The notes beneath the pieces are model-generated. The model saw only the letters and a program-made list of their open reading frames with translations, was not told the DNA's origin and searched no databases. DNA of 64,000 nucleotides from Glaciibacter superstes DSM 21135 (lineage in GTDB: Bacteria; Actinomycetota; Actinomycetes; Actinomycetales; Microbacteriaceae), in NCBI RefSeq assembly GCF_000421145.1, contig NZ_ATWH01000010.1:62001-126000 (forward strand), written 5' to 3'. A program made the position numbers and the translations under genes. Each line of letters starts with the position of its first letter. Within the stretch, counting starts at the first letter, position 1. Below are positions 52,688 through 61,762 of the stretch, piece by piece.

Positions 52688-53653
52688 GTGAGTGCCACTG
52701 CCATGCGAACTTTCACCAGGGAACCCGCCATCGGCGTCATCAACCGGATCAAGGCTCGGCTTCCGGAAATGTCCGGAACGATGAGAAAGATCGCGGCCTT
52801 CCTTCTGGAGAACCCGCTGGCTCCCCTCGAGGGGTCGATCGGCGACCTGGCAAGGAGTTCTGGCACCTCCGCAGCAACCGTCACTCGTTTCTGCCGGCTG
52901 ATCGGTTACCCCGGTTACGCCTCGTTCCGGGTCAGCATCGCAACCGAAGTCGGGCGCACGTCGGCCCAGGACACCTGGACCACCGACATCGGTCGCGCAT
53001 TCGGCGCTGATGACCCGGCGTCAGAGGTGCTGAGCACCCTGATGAATGCGCACATTCGCTCGCTGCAGGAAACCGCCTCGATCATGGATCTTCCGCTCAT
53101 GAAGGAGATCTCCCGGCGCATTGCGTCCAGTACCCATGTCGACATCTATGGCGTCGGCGGGAGCGCCGTCCTGGCCGGAGAGTTGCAGGCGCGCCTGTAT
53201 AGGATCGGCATCAATTCCCATTATTGGGCGGAGGTGCACGCGGGCCTGACCAGTGCGGCCATTCAGGATGCCGGCTGCGTGGCCATCGGCATCTCCAACA
53301 CCGGTCGTACCAAAGAGACCGTGCAGATGTTGAGCCAGGCCCATCGTGCCGGGGCGTTCACCGTTGCCATCAGCAACAATCCGACCTCGGCGCTGGTCGA
53401 GGTTGCCGACTGCCAGATCATCACCTCGGTATTCGAGCGTTTTCTCCAGCCAGACGACCTCTCGGCCAAGCATGTGCAGTTGATGGTGTTGGATCTTCTC
53501 TACCTGTTGATCGCACAGGAGGACTTCGGGCGGACGACCACCAACCTGGCGGCGTCGGCCATGGCTGTGTCGGATCACCGGCAGCCGGGCCGAACCCGGG
53601 ACACAGCGCGCGAACGGGCCGGCGCGGTGTCGCCGGCCAGGGAACGAATCTAG
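52688..53653 (+). CDS. RpiR/MurR-family transcriptional regulator
   Basis: A 321-residue regulator. The N-terminal RpiR helix-turn-helix (MSGTMRKIAAFLLENPLAPL to SSGTSAATVTRFCRLIGYPG) is joined to an SIS sugar-phosphate domain (VDIYGVGGSAVLAGELQARL, CVAIGISNTGRTKETVQML). MurR-type members respond to MurNAc-6-P, others to GlcN- or GlcNAc-6-P. The GTG at 52688 follows AAGGAG, though with a 12-base spacing; an ATG seven codons upstream lacks any ribosome site. It is the first gene of the RpiR-SIS-ngcEFG operon and probably controls both it and the divergent kinase. Confidence 0.92.
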   Translation: MSATAMRTFTREPAIGVINRIKARLPEMSGTMRKIAAFLLENPLAPLEGSIGDLARSSGTSAATVTRFCRLIGYPGYASFRVSIATEVGRTSAQDTWTTDIGRAFGADDPASEVLSTLMNAHIRSLQETASIMDLPLMKEISRRIASSTHVDIYGVGGSAVLAGELQARLYRIGINSHYWAEVHAGLTSAAIQDAGCVAIGISNTGRTKETVQMLSQAHRAGAFTVAISNNPTSALVEVADCQIITSVFERFLQPDDLSAKHVQLMVLDLLYLLIAQEDFGRTTTNLAASAMAVSDHRQPGRTRDTARERAGAVSPARERI

Positions 53654-53659
53654 GAGATC

Positions 53660-54433
53660 ATGTCGAACATCGCATCCGCGTCTGCCCTTGCAGAGCAGTA
53701 CACCACCGAGGTCACCGCACGAATTGAGGCGCTGGCCGCCGGTGCGCGCTCTGGGGCATTCGATGCCGCGGTCGACCTGCTGGTCACTGCGATAGAGAAC
53801 GGCGGCGTGATCCAGGCATTCGGCACCGGCCACTCCGAAGCATTCGCCATGGAGATCGCCGGGCGGGCCGGTGGACTAATCCCGACCAACAAGATCGCCC
53901 TGCGTGACGTCGTGCTGCGCGGGAGCCTCGGTGTCGACTCCCTGGGAGGCTCGGAGCTCGAACGGAACGGCGGGGTGGTTGGTGAACTTCTCGACATCTC
54001 GCCGATTGGAGCAGAGGACGTCTTCATCATCGCCTCGAATTCCGGCGTCAACGGTTCCGTCGTTGGGCTGGCGCTCCTGGCGCAGGAGCGCGGACACAAG
54101 GTGATCGCTGTGACGAGCCTCCAGCACACCAACCAGGTTGAGCCCAAACATCCCAGTGGCAAGCGCCTGAGCGAGGTGGCCGATGTCGTGATCGACAACA
54201 CGGCCCCGTTCGGCGACGTCACTCTCGAACTTCCGGGCGGCGTCGGCGTCGGCGCGGTGTCATCGATCACCTCTGCGTTCATCGCGCAGCTCCTGACGAT
54301 GGAAACCGCGCGGCGATTGGCGGAGGCCGGAAGAACACCGCCGCTGTACATCTCAGCCAATATCCCCGGCGGCGATGAACACAACCGCTCACTCGAAGAT
54401 CTGTACCGCAACAAGATCAGGCGCGATGCCTGA
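53660..54433 (+). CDS. SIS-domain protein (UPF0309 type)
   Basis: A 257-residue sugar isomerase-fold protein. GVIQAFGTGHSEAFAMEIAG, then DVFIIASNSGVNGSVVGLAL and GHKVIAVTSLQHTNQVEPKHPSGKRLSEVADV match the UPF0309 family. It is shorter than MurNAc-6-P etherase (MurQ) and lacks that enzyme's motifs. An isomerase, epimerase or etherase acting on a phosphorylated amino sugar is likely. It starts six bases after the RpiR stop and is 28 bases before ngcE, so it belongs to the GlcNAc uptake operon. The exact reaction is not known to me. Confidence 0.82.
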   Translation: MSNIASASALAEQYTTEVTARIEALAAGARSGAFDAAVDLLVTAIENGGVIQAFGTGHSEAFAMEIAGRAGGLIPTNKIALRDVVLRGSLGVDSLGGSELERNGGVVGELLDISPIGAEDVFIIASNSGVNGSVVGLALLAQERGHKVIAVTSLQHTNQVEPKHPSGKRLSEVADVVIDNTAPFGDVTLELPGGVGVGAVSSITSAFIAQLLTMETARRLAEAGRTPPLYISANIPGGDEHNRSLEDLYRNKIRRDA

Positions 54434-54461
54434 TGACAACCAATGACGGAGGTCAGTAAAA

Positions 54462-55874
54462 ATGGAAATTCAGAGCAAGCCGCTGGTGCGGCGAGACTTT
54501 CTCCGAGGCGCACTCGTCACAGCGGTGATGATCCCGCTCGGCGCGGCACTCACGTCGTGCGTCGGCGGGGGCGGCGGAGGCGCCACCGGTGGGGCGACGG
54601 GCACGGTATCGGCGACGAATCCGTTCGGCATGGTGGACAAGTCAACGGTAGACGCCGTGATCTTCAAGGGTGGCTACGGCATCGACTACGCGACGTTCGC
54701 CGGCAAGCAGGTCGAAAAGGCGCAGGCCGGTTCGACCGTCGACGTCACGGCCCAGACGAACATCGCGCAGACCCTGCAGCCTCGTTTCGTTGCCGGAGAC
54801 CCGCCGGATGTCATCGATAACAGCGGGGCCAACCTCATCGGCATCAACACCATCAGGGATCAGCTGGAAGACCTCACGTCGGTCGTCGAAGCCGAGAACT
54901 ACGAGGGGAAGGTCATCAAGGACACCCTGTACCCCGGCGTCATCGAGCCAGGCACGTTCGACGGCAAGTTCGTGCAGTTGAACTACGTGCTGACGGTCTA
55001 CGCGATGTGGTACTCGGCCTCCCTGTTCGAGGCGAACGGATGGACCGTGCCGAAGACCTGGGACGAGATGCTGGATCTCGGCGCAAAGGCACAGGCCGCA
55101 GGGAAGTACCTGCTCGGCTGGGGCAAGGAAGCCGCGACCTACTACCAGACCATGACCATCAGCTCTGCAATCAAGGAGGGCGGCGACGAGGTGCGTCTCG
55201 CCCTGGGCAACCTCGAACCTGACTGCTGGTCTTCGGCGCCGGTGCAGGGCGCGTTCACCGGACTGAAGAAGATCATCGACGCCGGCTACATGAAGCCTGG
55301 AGGAGCCGGAACGCAGTTCACTGCCGCGCAGGCACAGTGGAGCAACACGGAAGAATTCGTCCTGTACCCGTCTGGAGGCTGGATCGAGAACGAGATGAAG
55401 AGCCAGACCAAAGAAGGGTTCGAGATGACCGGGGCGCCGGAACCGACGGTGACCAGCGGCTCGAAGCTCCCGTGGGAGGCGCTCCACAGCACGGCCGGTG
55501 AGGGATACATCGTGCCATCCAAGGCGAAGAACGCCGCCGGTGGCAAGGAGTTCCTGCGGGCCATGCTCTCCCAGGAGGCGGCGGTCAACTTCGCGAAGTC
55601 CACCTTCTCGTCGACCATCGTCAAGGACACGATCCCGGCAGACGGCTTCGGATCGACGGCGCTGGTGTCACAGGTCGCGATGCTCGACGCGGCCGGTTCT
55701 GACGTCTTCTCCTGGAACTTCGTCGACCTCTATGGGATGAACACCGACCAGCTGGTGGTGTGGAACACCTTCCTTCAGGGCGGATCCGATGTTGCAACGC
55801 TGACCGCTGACCTTCAGGCCATCACCGACAAGGTGGCGGGCGACTCGGCCATCAAGAAGGTCACCGTTAAGTGA
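54462..55874 (+). CDS. ngcE: N-acetylglucosamine/chitobiose ABC transporter binding protein NgcE
   Basis: A 470-residue binding lipoprotein. The N-terminus combines a twin-arginine motif (VRRDFLRGAL) with a lipobox ending in Cys33, so it is exported folded by Tat and lipidated. A Gly-rich linker follows. Its pattern (IFKGGYGIDYATFAGKQVEK, GANLIGINTI, YGMNTDQLVVW) corresponds to NgcE of streptomycetes, which binds GlcNAc and N,N'-diacetylchitobiose. The permease genes ngcF and ngcG follow with four-base overlaps. No ATPase is encoded here, as expected when a shared MsiK is used. Confidence 0.9.
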   Translation: MEIQSKPLVRRDFLRGALVTAVMIPLGAALTSCVGGGGGGATGGATGTVSATNPFGMVDKSTVDAVIFKGGYGIDYATFAGKQVEKAQAGSTVDVTAQTNIAQTLQPRFVAGDPPDVIDNSGANLIGINTIRDQLEDLTSVVEAENYEGKVIKDTLYPGVIEPGTFDGKFVQLNYVLTVYAMWYSASLFEANGWTVPKTWDEMLDLGAKAQAAGKYLLGWGKEAATYYQTMTISSAIKEGGDEVRLALGNLEPDCWSSAPVQGAFTGLKKIIDAGYMKPGGAGTQFTAAQAQWSNTEEFVLYPSGGWIENEMKSQTKEGFEMTGAPEPTVTSGSKLPWEALHSTAGEGYIVPSKAKNAAGGKEFLRAMLSQEAAVNFAKSTFSSTIVKDTIPADGFGSTALVSQVAMLDAAGSDVFSWNFVDLYGMNTDQLVVWNTFLQGGSDVATLTADLQAITDKVAGDSAIKKVTVK

Positions 55875-56869
55875 CAGTTGTCAACGCGCAGGTTGCCCCG
55901 GGTGGCGGTCGAACGACCGCCACCCGGCGGTGGACCCGTAAAGACCTGACCTTCGACAAGATCAGCTTCATGGTGGTCTGTCTCGTCGTCCCGCTCGTCG
56001 TCTACATCGTCTTCGTCGTCTCGCCCTTCGTGCAGGCGGCTTATTACTCGCTGACGGACTGGTCGGGGTTCACCTCTGGCATGAACTTCATCGGTGTTTC
56101 CAACTACGTGAAGCTCTTCCAGGACGCCACCTTCCTCAAATCGGTCGGGAACAGCGTCACGCTTGCGCTCGTTTTGCCAATCGTCACCCTGGGGGTGGCG
56201 CTCATATTTGCGACCCTCGTCACGATCGGCGGACCGAGTAGCGGCGCCATCCGAGGCCTCCGCAATGCCAGCTTCTACCGCGTCATCTCGTTCTTCCCCT
56301 ACGTCATTCCGGCGATTGTGATCGGTTTGATCTGGGCCCAGGTCTACGACCCGAACATCGGAATCCTGAATGGGCTGCTGACCGGTATCGGACTCGACCA
56401 GTTCGAGGCGTTCGCCTGGCTCGGCAATGTCGAGACGGCAATGCCGGCGGTCATGTTCGTCATCGTGTGGAGCCTCATCGGCTTTTACATGGTGCTGTTC
56501 ATCGCCGCCATCAAGGGCATTCCTGCCGAAATCTACGAAGCGGCGAGAATCGATGGCGCCGGCCGGCTGCGCACCGCGCTGACCATCACGATTCCACTCA
56601 TCAGGGACAACATCCAGACCGCGTACATCTACATGGGTATCCTGGCCCTTGACGCCTTCGTCTACATGGCCGCACTCGAGTCGGGCGGAGGTCCGGCCAA
56701 CTCCACCCTCGTGATGTCCCAGCAGCTGTTCACCACCGCTTTCACGAAAGGACAGTTCGGTTACGCCTGTGCCATGGGCGTCATCCTCGCACTGGTCACC
56801 CTCCTGTTCGCCGGTGTCGTGTTCCTGGTGAGCAGACTCACCGGCGGAAGCAATGAGGTGGCCGAATGA
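55871..56869 (+). CDS. ngcF: GlcNAc/chitobiose ABC transporter permease NgcF
   Basis: A 332-residue MalF-type permease with six helices. Its GTG start overlaps the ngcE stop by four bases. The EAA loop reads EIYEAARIDGAGRLRTALTI. The MALESGGGPANSTLVMSQQLF segment before the last helix resembles NgcF. It forms the membrane channel with NgcG for import of GlcNAc or chitobiose delivered by NgcE. Confidence 0.9.
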   Translation: MTVVNAQVAPGGGRTTATRRWTRKDLTFDKISFMVVCLVVPLVVYIVFVVSPFVQAAYYSLTDWSGFTSGMNFIGVSNYVKLFQDATFLKSVGNSVTLALVLPIVTLGVALIFATLVTIGGPSSGAIRGLRNASFYRVISFFPYVIPAIVIGLIWAQVYDPNIGILNGLLTGIGLDQFEAFAWLGNVETAMPAVMFVIVWSLIGFYMVLFIAAIKGIPAEIYEAARIDGAGRLRTALTITIPLIRDNIQTAYIYMGILALDAFVYMAALESGGGPANSTLVMSQQLFTTAFTKGQFGYACAMGVILALVTLLFAGVVFLVSRLTGGSNEVAE

Positions 56870-57777
56870 CGAACACGACCGTTGACCCAGCCACCAGCGA
56901 CCGCCGCGACTCGGGCAGGACGAACCCGTCGAACAAGCAGACGTCGACGGCGGGCGACAAAGTCGTCGGCAGTGTTTCGCACACTGTCCTCACGATCTGG
57001 TCGATCATTGTCATCCTCCCCATGCTGTGGGTCCTGTTGTCGTCGTTCAAGACCACAACCGAGATCTTCGCGTCGCCATTCGCGCTGCCGGAGGAGTGGA
57101 GCTTCAACAACTACGTGAACGCCTGGACGACATCCGGAATCGGGAGCTTCTTCTCCAACACGATCATCGTCGTATTCGGCGCGTTGATCCTCACCATGCT
57201 GTTCGGTTCGATGTCGGCTTATGTCCTGGCGCGATTCCAGTTTCCGGGAAGCCGGGCGATCTACTACCTGATGCTCGCCGGCCTGACCTTCCCGATCTTC
57301 CTCGCCATCGTTCCGTTGTTCTTCGTGCTCCAGAGCACGGGATTGCTCAATACCCTTCTGGGGATGATCATCACCTATACGGCGTTCGCCTTTCCGTTCA
57401 CCGTGTTCTTCCTGTTCTCGTTCTTCAAATCCCTGTCGACGTCAATCGCAGAAGCGGCAGCCATCGACGGCGCCGGTGAATGGCGTACGTTCTTCCAGGT
57501 GATGTTGCCGATGGCCAGGCCGGGGCTCGCGACGGTGGCGATCCTGAACTTCGTCGGGCTGTGGAACCAGTTCCTGCTGCCCATCGCCCTTAACACGAAT
57601 CCAGACAACTACGTGCTGACCCAGGGCATGGCGCAGTTCGCGGCGCAGGCGGGATACTCGATCGATGCCGGTGCCCTGTTTGCGGCCGTCATCATCACCG
57701 TCATTCCCGTGCTGATCGTCTACCTGATCTTCCAGCGCCAGCTGCAGGGTTCTGTTTCGCAGGGAACCAACAAGTAA
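56866..57777 (+). CDS. ngcG: GlcNAc/chitobiose ABC transporter permease NgcG
   Basis: A 303-residue MalG-type permease with six helices and the EAA loop SIAEAAAIDGAGEWRTFFQV. QFLLPIALNTNPDNYVLTQG and the C-terminal LIFQRQLQGSVSQGTNK fit NgcG. It starts by a four-base overlap with ngcF and closes the RpiR-SIS-ngcEFG operon. The following 183 bases hold an operator-like repeat and the promoter of the ROK regulator. Confidence 0.9.
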   Translation: MTNTTVDPATSDRRDSGRTNPSNKQTSTAGDKVVGSVSHTVLTIWSIIVILPMLWVLLSSFKTTTEIFASPFALPEEWSFNNYVNAWTTSGIGSFFSNTIIVVFGALILTMLFGSMSAYVLARFQFPGSRAIYYLMLAGLTFPIFLAIVPLFFVLQSTGLLNTLLGMIITYTAFAFPFTVFFLFSFFKSLSTSIAEAAAIDGAGEWRTFFQVMLPMARPGLATVAILNFVGLWNQFLLPIALNTNPDNYVLTQGMAQFAAQAGYSIDAGALFAAVIITVIPVLIVYLIFQRQLQGSVSQGTNK

Positions 57778-57880
57778 CTCGAGGACAACGGACGGTTGTG
57801 CCACGGTTGTTGCGACACTCGAGAGACGTGCCGTGCGCGTGACGGATGTTGTGAGGCACGCGTCAAGAATCGGGTTTAGA

Positions 57881-57899
57881 CAGGTGGTTACATAACCTG
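57881..57899. promoter_or_regulatory. Nested inverted repeats before the ROK regulator
   Basis: GGTTA-CA-TAACC (57886-57897) is perfect, and CAGGT (57881-57885) with ACCTG (57895-57899) adds an overlapping outer repeat. It lies about 60 bases before the regulator start, in an AT-richer tract, and is a plausible operator for the ROK protein encoded downstream. The gap 57778-57960 holds no gene that I can see. Confidence 0.5.
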
Positions 57900-57960
57900 C
57901 TATCGTAACTGGAACCGGTTGACCCTGATCGGTAATCCGGCCGATGAAAGGCGTGCGCCC

Positions 57961-59196
57961 GTGAACACACCGAGCCCAGCAGACATCCGTCACGCCAACG
58001 CTCTGACCTGCGTGCACGTGCTGCGAACGTCGCAGGGGACGCTGAGCATCAGTGATGTCGCGCAGCGAACCGGGCTCTCCCGTCCAACAGTCGACGCCGT
58101 CATCGCAGGCCTTGAAAGCCACGGGCTCCTCTCCGCCGCACCCGCAGACGCCAGTACGGCCAACGGCGGCAGACCGGCCAGACGGTTCCAGTTCGAGGCC
58201 GAGCACGCCATCGTCGCCGGCGTCGATGCTGGGCCACGCAATATCCGGGTTGTGCTCGCCGACCTGCAGGGCAGGGTCGTTGCGCGAGCGCATCGGGAGA
58301 TCGGCGCCGACAGTAGAAAAGGCACAGGTCAGCACGGCACTGGCGCACCAGGCACCGGTAAACACGACACCGGCGAACTCAGCGCCATGCAACGGGTGGA
58401 GGAAGTTATTGCGACCATGCACGATGCGCTGGAGACGGCGGGCATCCCACCGGCCAAACTCCAGGTTGCGTGCGTCGGAGTTTCAGGGATCGTCGGGTTC
58501 GACGGCCGGATCTCGCAGAGCTTTGTGGTTCCAGAGTGGAACGGCATCGACATCGCCAAGCGCATCGGTCAGGCATTCGACTGCCACGTCTTCCTCGAGA
58601 ACGACATCAAGCTCGCCGCCTTTGCTGAACACCACCTCGGTGCCGCCCAGCTCGTCTCCAACACTCTGTACTTTCAGATCGGCAACCGCATCTCCCTCTC
58701 CCTCACCCTGGACGGCAACATCCATCACGGTTTCCACCGCAGCTCTGGTGAGGTCGGCAGTCTGCGCGGGATGCGGTGGACCAGCAGCGCGGTGAACGGC
58801 CAGCTGACCTGGCGATCGGCGCCGACCGCCGAACTCGTTTTCGCCAAAGCCCTGGCAGGGGAGCCAGAGGCCGGCGCGGAAATGACTACCTTCGTTTCCG
58901 AGATCGCGTCGCACATCGCCTCGGTGAGCTTGGCGCTCGACCCAGACCTGATCATCGTCGGCGGGGGCCTTTCACGCTCCGGCGAACCGTTCGTCGATCT
59001 GCTGCGAACCGAAGTGCATCGTTTGATCATGATCGAGGGAAAGCCGAATATGGTCGCATCGACGCTCGGCTCCGACGGAACGCTGCTCGGTGCACTCGCT
59101 CTCGCATTCCAGGACTGCTCCACCGAACTCTTCGGCCTCGAAGGAGTACCGGTTCCCGAAATCGTGCACGGCGACGCGAACGGGGAGGCCGAATGA
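57961..59196 (+). CDS. ROK-family transcriptional regulator (NagC/XylR-like)
   Basis: A 411-residue regulator: winged helix-turn-helix (TLSISDVAQRTGLSRPTVDAVIAGLESHGLL) followed by a ROK sugar-binding domain (IVAGVDAGPRNIRVVLADLQ, VFLENDIKLAAFAEHHLG). The CxCGxxGC zinc motif of ROK enzymes is missing, as in many pure regulators. A His/Gly/Thr-rich low-complexity insertion (about residues 120-140) looks like a repeat expansion. The GTG start at 57961 has GAAAGGCG in front. It overlaps the oxidoreductase gene and so heads the third transporter operon, which it probably represses until its sugar binds. Confidence 0.9.
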   Translation: MNTPSPADIRHANALTCVHVLRTSQGTLSISDVAQRTGLSRPTVDAVIAGLESHGLLSAAPADASTANGGRPARRFQFEAEHAIVAGVDAGPRNIRVVLADLQGRVVARAHREIGADSRKGTGQHGTGAPGTGKHDTGELSAMQRVEEVIATMHDALETAGIPPAKLQVACVGVSGIVGFDGRISQSFVVPEWNGIDIAKRIGQAFDCHVFLENDIKLAAFAEHHLGAAQLVSNTLYFQIGNRISLSLTLDGNIHHGFHRSSGEVGSLRGMRWTSSAVNGQLTWRSAPTAELVFAKALAGEPEAGAEMTTFVSEIASHIASVSLALDPDLIIVGGGLSRSGEPFVDLLRTEVHRLIMIEGKPNMVASTLGSDGTLLGALALAFQDCSTELFGLEGVPVPEIVHGDANGEAE

Positions 59197-60383
59197 GCGC
59201 CGCCGCACTCCGGGTCGGACTGGTTGGTGTCGGATCACGCGCCTACATCGGCAGATTGGTGGGAGACCACAGTGATGCCCGGCTCGTTGTTGCCGCCGAT
59301 CCGCGGCCGGCCGCCGCCGAACGCGCACGCGAACTCTTCGGAGCCGACATCGCATTCACGACGGACTACCGAACGTTGGCTGACACCGGTCTCGATGCAG
59401 CGATCGTCACGGTCCCTGACGACGCGCACGCGGATGTCGCGGAGTTTCTGTTGCGCAGTGGCATCGCGGTCTACCTCGAGAAGCCGCTGGCGACGACGAT
59501 GGCCGCCGCCGACCGCATCCTCACCGCCGCGTTCGAATCCGGCAGCAAACTCTATGTCGGCCACAACATGCGGCACATGAGCGTTGTGCGGATGCTGCGT
59601 GACATCATCGGTCGCGGGGAAATTGGTGAGGTCAAGGCGATCTGGTGCCGGCACTTCGTGGGCAACGGCGGCGACTACTACTTCAAGGACTGGCACGCTG
59701 AGCGGTCACGGGTGAACAGCCTGCTGCTGCAGAAGGGTGCTCATGACATCGACGTCATCCACTGGTTGGCCGGCGCGTACACGACAGAGGTCACGGCCAT
59801 GGGCGACCTCATGGTCTACGGCGACGTCGACTCGCGACGCGACAACTCCGATCGGCTGCTGGACGACTGGTTCAGTCACGACAATTGGCCGCCACAGGCG
59901 CAGACCGATCTGAACCCCGTGATCGACGTCGAAGACATCTCACTGGTGCACATGCGCCTGGCCAACGGCGTGCTCGCCTCGTATGAACAGTGCCACTTCA
60001 CGCCGGACTATTGGCGCAACTACACCGTCATCGGAACCCGGGGGAGAGCCGAGAACTTCGGTGACTCGGCCGGCGGCGTCATTCGGGTCTGGAACCGACG
60101 CCACGAATACCAACTCGAAGGAGACATCGAGTACACCATCGACGGCGACGTGGAGGGTCACGGCGGGGCCGACGAACTCACCATGGGCGAGTTCATTCGC
60201 TTCGTTCGCTCGGGAGGAGCGACTGACACTTCGCCGGTCGCAGCGCGGCAGGCCGTTGCCACCGGAATCATGGCTGCCGAGTCGTTGCGCGACGGGTCGA
60301 CACCTCGCGTGATCCCGCCTGTTCCAGACGAGGTGCTCCGGTACTTCGATGACCACCAGACACCACAATCAGCGCCTCGTTGA
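59193..60383 (+). CDS. Gfo/Idh/MocA family oxidoreductase
   Basis: A 396-residue NAD(P)-dependent sugar oxidoreductase. The Rossmann part has LRVGLVGVGSRAYIGRLVGD, then VTVPDDAHADVAEFLL and the family hallmark VYLEKPLATTMA with the catalytic Lys. The C-terminal domain contains LLLQKGAHDIDVIHWLAGAY, where the conserved Asp-x-x-x-His of the active site is found. Substrates of the family include inositols, amino sugars and oxidised sugars; this one is undetermined. The ATG at 59193 overlaps the ROK regulator stop and has GGGGAGG upstream. A second family member ends the same operon. Confidence 0.9.
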   Translation: MSAAALRVGLVGVGSRAYIGRLVGDHSDARLVVAADPRPAAAERARELFGADIAFTTDYRTLADTGLDAAIVTVPDDAHADVAEFLLRSGIAVYLEKPLATTMAAADRILTAAFESGSKLYVGHNMRHMSVVRMLRDIIGRGEIGEVKAIWCRHFVGNGGDYYFKDWHAERSRVNSLLLQKGAHDIDVIHWLAGAYTTEVTAMGDLMVYGDVDSRRDNSDRLLDDWFSHDNWPPQAQTDLNPVIDVEDISLVHMRLANGVLASYEQCHFTPDYWRNYTVIGTRGRAENFGDSAGGVIRVWNRRHEYQLEGDIEYTIDGDVEGHGGADELTMGEFIRFVRSGGATDTSPVAARQAVATGIMAAESLRDGSTPRVIPPVPDEVLRYFDDHQTPQSAPR

Positions 60384-60462
60384 GGCGTGTCAACACCCGT
60401 CCTGCGCCACTCCCGGTCATCGCAGGCATCCGCATTTCCCATCAATGAAGAAGGAGTTTCCC

Positions 60463-61758
60463 ATGCGTTTTCCTCACGCGATCATCGGCGCCGCAGCCGT
60501 GGCGCTGCTCTTGTCTGGTTGTACATCCGGCTCGAGCGGCGACGCCACGGGACCAATCAACCTCCCCGAAGACCCTGCCTCCGTGACAGGTGACATCTCG
60601 TACGCCATCTGGGATGTGAACCAGCAGCCGGCGATGGAGAAACTGATCGCTGACTTCAACACGACCTATCCGAACGTCGACGTTTCAGTCGAATTGACGG
60701 CGTTCCCGCAGTACTTCACCAAGCTGCAGACCCAGGGCTCATCCGGAACGCTGCCTGATGTCTTCTGGATGAACGGGCCGAACCTGCAGCTCTTCGCATC
60801 CAACGACATGCTCGCGCCGCTCGAACCGTTTGAGGATGCCGACCTGTTCGACCCGTCGAACTACCCATCGGCGATGAACGACATCTACACATACGACGGG
60901 ACTCAGTATGGGGTGCCGAAGGACTTCGACACGATCGCCCTCTTCTACAACAAGGCGATTCTCGCCAGAGCCGGGGTCGAAGCGCCGACCGCCGACTGGA
61001 CCTGGGATGACTACCACGCTGCCGCGAAGAAGATCTCGGACACCCTGGGCGGTGAGGGCATCATCGGCTCAGGCGACAGTACGCGCAATCAGGAGAACGT
61101 CTACCCGGCCGTGCTCAGCAACGGCGGCACCATCATCGACGGCGACAAGTCCGGCTACGACAGCCCTGAGGCCGTCGAGGCGCTGCAGTTCTGGGCGGAT
61201 ATGGTGGCAGACGGTTCTAGCCTCACGCCGGCCGCCAACGCCGACACTGAGGGCTTCGACCGGTTCCTGAATGGCCAGGTCGGCCTGGTCTGGGGTGGCA
61301 ACTGGAGGGTCTCCGGCGTCCTCGAATCGGCCGTCGCTGCTGACGTGTCCGTGGCGGAACTGCCACTGGCGCCGACGGGGGAACGAAAGACCGTCATCCA
61401 CGGGGTTGCAAACGCCATGAGCGCCCACTCTGACAATCCGGAGGCAGCGCAGGCGTTCCTCAGCTACCTCGGTTCGGAGGAGGCCGCGTTGATCCAGGCA
61501 GAGGCAGGCGCAGCGAACCCTGCCTTCAACGGCACCCAGCAGGACTTCGTCGATTCGGCGCCGGGGATGAACCTCCAGGTGTTCGAGGATGCAGCCACCG
61601 ACTACGCGGAGGCGTACCCCGTATCGAAGAACACCGGCGCCTGGAACAAGGTCGAACTCGACCTCCTTCCGCAGGCGTTCTCCGGCGAGCGGCCTGTCGC
61701 CGACGTCGCGAAAGACCTTGCAGACCAGATGAACGAAGCCCTGGCCAAGGAAAAGTAG
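60463..61758 (+). CDS. Carbohydrate ABC transporter substrate-binding lipoprotein (cluster 3)
   Basis: A 431-residue family 1 binding protein with a lipoprotein signal (VALLLSGC, Cys20). Conserved parts: SYAIWDVNQQPAMEKLIADF, LPDVFWMNGPNLQLFASNDM, YGVPKDFDTIALFYNKAILA and WGGNWRVSGVL. The ATG at 60463 has GAAGGAG in front and is preferred over a longer frame. It is followed after four bases by the permease genes. The ligand is a sugar or polyol that the two flanking Gfo/Idh/MocA enzymes oxidise (inference). Confidence 0.92.
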   Translation: MRFPHAIIGAAAVALLLSGCTSGSSGDATGPINLPEDPASVTGDISYAIWDVNQQPAMEKLIADFNTTYPNVDVSVELTAFPQYFTKLQTQGSSGTLPDVFWMNGPNLQLFASNDMLAPLEPFEDADLFDPSNYPSAMNDIYTYDGTQYGVPKDFDTIALFYNKAILARAGVEAPTADWTWDDYHAAAKKISDTLGGEGIIGSGDSTRNQENVYPAVLSNGGTIIDGDKSGYDSPEAVEALQFWADMVADGSSLTPAANADTEGFDRFLNGQVGLVWGGNWRVSGVLESAVAADVSVAELPLAPTGERKTVIHGVANAMSAHSDNPEAAQAFLSYLGSEEAALIQAEAGAANPAFNGTQQDFVDSAPGMNLQVFEDAATDYAEAYPVSKNTGAWNKVELDLLPQAFSGERPVADVAKDLADQMNEALAKEK

Positions 61759-61762
61759 CCCG

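Noticed and set aside
53660..54433. MurQ (MurNAc-6-P etherase) for the SIS protein
   Set aside because: The protein is shorter than MurQ and lacks its conserved motifs; the UPF0309 pattern fits better.
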